Source of the DNA: Candidatus Villigracilis vicinus
Lineage (GTDB): Bacteria > Chloroflexota > Anaerolineae > Anaerolineales > Villigracilaceae
Assembly: GCA_016721315.1 (NCBI GenBank)
Contig: JADKIL010000005.1
Location: 310,001-374,000, forward strand
DNA length: 64,000 nucleotides
Reading direction: 5' to 3'
Position 1 is the first letter of the stretch. Every line of letters begins with the position of its first letter. The notes below the pieces were generated by a model. It was given only the letters and a program-made list of their open reading frames with translations. It was not told the origin of the DNA and did no database searches. Shown here piece by piece: positions 60,600 through 64,000 of this stretch. The position numbers were made by a program, and so were the translations under genes.

Positions 60600-62360
60600 T
60601 TATCCGCCTCCCAATGTCCAGTTCCATTTTTTGATAAGCTCACGCCGCCGCACGGGGTCGGCAGGCATATCCAATGGACGTCCACGTCCATCGAAGACAA
60701 TGCCAAGTGCGCCGCCAGTAACAGTGAGCGCCTTCACGCCACGACCAGGACCGAAACCAATATCCACACCACGGGCAACTTGAATGGTGATCCGCCCGGT
60801 TTCACCGCTGGCAAGCGGGAGGGTTTCAAGGAACCCATACTTGAGATCCATGGCGGCTTCTGCGCCGTTTTCGTAAATCACTTTTGCCTTCAAAATGGAA
60901 GAACCATATCGGGCAGAAACGACCGGTGAGATGACGGTACCCACGCTTAGGAATGCGCCTGATTCAAGTACCTGCACTGGCAGGATGTTGTTCTGAGAGG
61001 CGGCGGCACCGAGCATCGGCATGAGGTTATTTTGGTCGAGGATGATAGTGGAAATGCCAACAGGTTGAACCGTGTCGAGGAGCAGGAGCAGGCTCTGACC
61101 GGGGCGTGAAGCGTCACTGAGGGCGGCGCCTCCAGCAATGATAGGATCAAAGAGCGGGACAAGAGTCGGTTTGATTGAAGCGGCATCCTTGGGAAAATCA
61201 CGGCGAGCCGCTTGCATGGCAAGGAACAATGCCTGTTTTGCCACAGATTGCGCGATGACAAAATCTTCTTTCGTGGCGGCAATGGTCGAAGGGTGCAGTG
61301 CTTTTTGATGCAGATAATCGAGGATGGCGCTGGTGGGAATATCAAGGGTAGACCAACGCAGGATGTCTTCCAGTGTGGTGTAATTCAATAAACCCGGCAG
61401 GTTCTCACCAATGCCGAATTGCGGGAAGGTCTTCAACACGGATTTGTTCTTAAACCCGGCAGAGATGATCGCAGCCGATACGCCAAGATCCACACTGAGC
61501 AGCCCTTTGTTAGAGCCATACACATTCGAGAGGAAACGCACCATACGCCCGGTTGCGTACGATGTGGGTAGAGTATGCCCGCCCGCCCAAAGGTCGAGCA
61601 TATCCAAACCTTTGAGTTGCTTCTTGCGGATGTTAATGAACATCTGAGCCAGTTCAAGTTCGGCGGGGTCAATGTCTTCGGTTTCAAGGGATGGGCGGAT
61701 GTTATGGCTAAAATGCAGGCTGGATGCCAATGAACCAACAAGCGCTTTAACTTCATCCACCAGTTTGGCGTTGCCCGCATACAGAACAGCGGGGCGTTTT
61801 TCTTCGGGTAAAAGGTAGCTGGCTAACCCGATCGGGTCGAGTAATTTTTGAATGGAGCGCGATGCGCCGCCATCGGTTCCCCCGGCAATGATGACCATAT
61901 CCGGACGCATGCGTAAGATGCTGTCTATCTGTTGCTCAGGTTTGCGATGGTCGCTCAAGCTGATGGCATCCAGGACGCGGGCATAGGTGGTCTCGGTCAA
62001 TCGGCGGGCACTGTCGAGTGAAACATCCTTGAGCAAACCGACGACAAGGGTCCTGACAGCCGGGCCGGCAGAAATGGTGACCACAAGCGAATCCACGCCA
62101 GAACCGTCCGGCTGACTCGGCAAAATAAGACTACGGGCAGAATTGAGCAGAGTCTTTTTGAGGATATTCTGCAAGACTTGAATGGCATTCCGGGCACCTT
62201 CGGAAACATCCTTGAAGGGTGCTTCGGCAGTGCTGGGAGCAATACCAGACGCGACAAAGCGATATTCGCCTTCGATCACGTCGAACAATACGGCACGAGT
62301 GTTCGACGCGCCGACGTCGATGGCAAGCAGGGAGTTACTGGTAACCAGTGAAGTTGGCAT
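60600..62360 (-). CDS. Gene X: GlmL/MutL-type ASKHA ATPase
   Basis: About 586 residues. Phosphate 1 is LLAIDVGASNTRAVLFDV, phosphate 2 LLSVDLGVSAAIISAG, and the adenosine motif VPLFDPIIAGGAALSD. MVIIAGGTDGGASRSIQKL is the particular mark of the MutL family found beside glutamate mutase, thought to repair or activate B12 mutases. No mutase gene (glmS, glmE) lies in the window; instead membrane genes Y and Z and gene W are linked to it. Start ATG 62360 fits the fold; the frame extends to 62501 inside gene Y. Its real partner is therefore in doubt. Confidence 0.8.
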   Translation of the reverse strand: MPTSLVTSNSLLAIDVGASNTRAVLFDVIEGEYRFVASGIAPSTAEAPFKDVSEGARNAIQVLQNILKKTLLNSARSLILPSQPDGSGVDSLVVTISAGPAVRTLVVGLLKDVSLDSARRLTETTYARVLDAISLSDHRKPEQQIDSILRMRPDMVIIAGGTDGGASRSIQKLLDPIGLASYLLPEEKRPAVLYAGNAKLVDEVKALVGSLASSLHFSHNIRPSLETEDIDPAELELAQMFINIRKKQLKGLDMLDLWAGGHTLPTSYATGRMVRFLSNVYGSNKGLLSVDLGVSAAIISAGFKNKSVLKTFPQFGIGENLPGLLNYTTLEDILRWSTLDIPTSAILDYLHQKALHPSTIAATKEDFVIAQSVAKQALFLAMQAARRDFPKDAASIKPTLVPLFDPIIAGGAALSDASRPGQSLLLLLDTVQPVGISTIILDQNNLMPMLGAAASQNNILPVQVLESGAFLSVGTVISPVVSARYGSSILKAKVIYENGAEAAMDLKYGFLETLPLASGETGRITIQVARGVDIGFGPGRGVKALTVTGGALGIVFDGRGRPLDMPADPVRRRELIKKWNWTLGGG

Positions 62361-62365
62361 GAGAT

Positions 62366-63073
62366 CTAAGGAATCCCGAACAAAGTTTTGATGAAAACGA
62401 CAAGTGAAGAAACGCGATCGATCATGGCGGTGAGCGCCGCAGCGTAGACACCTGCGAAGACCACGCCCAGGGTAATTCCAATAAAGATGCGGCCCACCCA
62501 TGCGATCATATCGATCAAGCCAAGGCGTTTGGTTGAGCCATCCGGTTTTTGGCGGGCGCCAAAGTGGAAGTAGGCAAGTGAGGTGACCACACCAAGCAGC
62601 ATGATCGTACCATTCCCCAACACTTCAAACACACTGATGTTGCGCGCAGCAGCGGCACTCTGATCGAAGAAATTAATCGTTGCCGTCACTTGTGGAATGA
62701 GCGTGCCGGTCAATGCACCAGCGAGCGTGACAGCCGCTCCCGCCCCTACCAGGAATGCCATCGTGATGCGGGCAATACCCGCCAGACGTGGAGACCCTTT
62801 CATCAAGATGAAGCCAAGCCCAAGCAACGGCACGACCAGCAGAACACCTTGACCATAGGCTCCCGTTAGCAGGACGTTGCCCAACGGCATGAAAAGTTTC
62901 GGATACAGCACTTGCCAGATGATAACTGCCGCGGCGTACCCCGAAGCAACCCCTACAAACAGATACACGGCAATTTTGAAAAGGGGGTTATCCCCGATCA
63001 AATAACTCAGGATCAAAAGAGTGAACAGGAAACTCAGCGCGCCGGTGATGAAATCGAGAGGAATAAAAGGCAT
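62366..63073 (-). CDS. Gene Y: polytopic membrane protein upstream of the MutL-like gene
   Basis: 235 residues with about six helices, family unknown. The first (LDFITGALSFLFTLLILSYLI) is followed by others near 35-55, 70-90, 100-130, 160-180 and 200-225. One outer or inner loop is short and charged (GARQKPDGSTKRLGL). It is two bases after gene Z and five bases before gene X, so the three form a tight operon. Confidence 0.65.
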   Translation of the reverse strand: MPFIPLDFITGALSFLFTLLILSYLIGDNPLFKIAVYLFVGVASGYAAAVIIWQVLYPKLFMPLGNVLLTGAYGQGVLLVVPLLGLGFILMKGSPRLAGIARITMAFLVGAGAAVTLAGALTGTLIPQVTATINFFDQSAAAARNISVFEVLGNGTIMLLGVVTSLAYFHFGARQKPDGSTKRLGLIDMIAWVGRIFIGITLGVVFAGVYAAALTAMIDRVSSLVVFIKTLFGIP

Positions 63074-63075
63074 AT

Positions 63076-64000
63076 CTACTTTCCTCCTCTCGCCGCAGCA
63101 CGGTCACGCAGACCGAGCGCCAGATTCAAGAAACCGCCACCGATTGTGACCACCATGGCAAGCAACATTCCAATGCTAAAGGCGTCCCAATAATTTCGGG
63201 CCATGCCGGGGCGTCCGTTGTTGTATTGTCGTTCGATGATCGCGCCTCCATATAGACCGGAGACCATTCCTGCCACCTGTCCCGATTCATAATATGGCTG
63301 GATCATCGGCGAGGCTTGCGCACCGGCAATGACAATAACCGGAACAACGCCGCGCGAACCTTCCGTCTGCTCAACCCAGGAGCGGGCGGCATCGGCACTG
63401 TCAGTAATGAGGATGATGGCGGCAAATTTGGTCAGGTCGGTTACATCTTGCAATGGTTGCTGCGCCCAGGCAGGCTGACTGTTAATATCCAGCCGCGCAA
63501 CCGTGGATGGACTTTGTGCAAAAGCGCGGATACCCATCTGTCCACCAGAGAGATAGCCAAGGTTCAGGTAGGTAACTCCGCTTTGATAGTTATGAACAGC
63601 CAAAGGTCCTGTAATGAAACGTTCGGCAAGTATCGATCCGTTTTCGTTACTGGCAATGAAGGTCAGGCGTGGGTGTTTCAACAAAAGCAGGTTATCAAAA
63701 AGCGGCGCAGCGGCGGCTTCCATTTCAGCAGCACGGGCGGGTTCATAATCCACTGCCACCAATACAGGTGCATTTTCAGGAATGGCTTGCGCAACAGCTA
63801 CAGCAAAACCAAGTTCACTTGGAATGCCAAGCGGAGTGGAAAAGACCTGTGTACGCATGAATGTGGTCGCAAATGCCACAAGGATCAAAATGGCAGCCAG
63901 CGCCCAGCGTAAACCACGGGAAGCGACCAATGATTTTTCTGAAACCAGAGATTCCGGCGCGGTCTCACCGGCAAGAATCTGCTCCAGGATCGCGGCATGT
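63076..64000 (-). CDS. Gene Z: bitopic membrane protein, 5' end beyond the window
   Basis: The frame stays open from 63076 to the window end, so the start lies outside. The first clear start inside is TTG 63930, but the in-frame sequence before it (AAILEQILAGETAPESLV) looks like real protein. A helix (WALAAILILVAFATTFM) is followed by a roughly 200-residue outer domain that begins FAVAVAQAIPENAPVLVAVD and contains a Rossmann-like pattern (AAIILITDSADAARSWVEQ; VVPVIVIAGAQASPMIQP). A C-terminal helix (AFSIGMLLAMVVTIGGGFL) and basic tail complete it. No family recognised. Confidence 0.6.
   Translation of the reverse strand, partial: HAAILEQILAGETAPESLVSEKSLVASRGLRWALAAILILVAFATTFMRTQVFSTPLGIPSELGFAVAVAQAIPENAPVLVAVDYEPARAAEMEAAAAPLFDNLLLLKHPRLTFIASNENGSILAERFITGPLAVHNYQSGVTYLNLGYLSGGQMGIRAFAQSPSTVARLDINSQPAWAQQPLQDVTDLTKFAAIILITDSADAARSWVEQTEGSRGVVPVIVIAGAQASPMIQPYYESGQVAGMVSGLYGGAIIERQYNNGRPGMARNYWDAFSIGMLLAMVVTIGGGFLNLALGLRDRAAARGGK

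Overview
The window reads as ordinary bacterial chromosome, about half G+C, with no phage, transposase, CRISPR array, tRNA or rRNA gene that I can see. I infer the Chloroflexota, probably class Anaerolineae, from gene content: very long multi-GAF/PAS sensor kinases, a GlmL/MutL-type ASKHA ATPase without a mutase, Thr/Pro-rich surface proteins, a MaeB-type malic enzyme, and several families of short palindromic intergenic repeats. This is inference; no phylogenetic marker was compared.

Layout. 0-5.6 kb: a flavin oxidoreductase, a small membrane protein, a lipoprotein and its unknown partner, a CoA-transferase and a dihydroorotate-dehydrogenase-like protein. 5.7-14.2 kb: cold-shock protein, deazaflavin-type reductase, dtd, trpS, a SelW-like gene read through an in-frame TGA (probable selenoprotein), an FmdB zinc ribbon, a GT-C-like membrane protein, an MFS transporter and maeB. 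14.3-19.9 kb: a five-gene minus-strand glycan operon (GT39-like transferase, methyltransferase, GT2, epimerase, sugar aminotransferase). 19.9-20.7 kb: a gene-free stretch that appears to encode a structured RNA. 20.7-22.9 kb: recX-rny.

23.0-44.2 kb is one co-directional signalling block. It holds a GAF/PAS histidine kinase with its OmpR-type regulator, a REC-REC-GAF-PAS kinase, then four sensor genes with dCache, PilJ-like, PAS and GAF domains but no kinase domain. These are followed by one soluble histidine kinase, a threonine-synthase-like enzyme fused to a receiver domain, and a stand-alone receiver. The simplest reading is many input proteins feeding one kinase, with phosphate passing to the enzyme-linked and free receivers. 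From about 32.27 to 43.21 kb nearly every gene is broken by small indels while the protein sequence in each piece stays good. Some junctions lie in homopolymers. Poor consensus sequence in a repetitive region is more likely than true decay.

44.2-64.0 kb: a CASTOR/POLLUX-type channel, a sulfite-oxidase-fold protein, a DnaJ-like/HtrA pair, a LOG-family hydrolase, an operon of peptidase E-like, DinB-like and map genes, tmk, a VOC protein, a Ycf45/SpoIIIAA-like ATPase with a possible R3H end, a DUF389-SH3 protein with a possible leaderless promoter, and a phosphohexomutase. Last comes a cluster (Z-Y-X-W-V on the minus strand) of two membrane proteins, the MutL-like ATPase, a beta-rich protein of unknown function and an LPQTG-bearing membrane protein. 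The first gene of that cluster runs off the window end.
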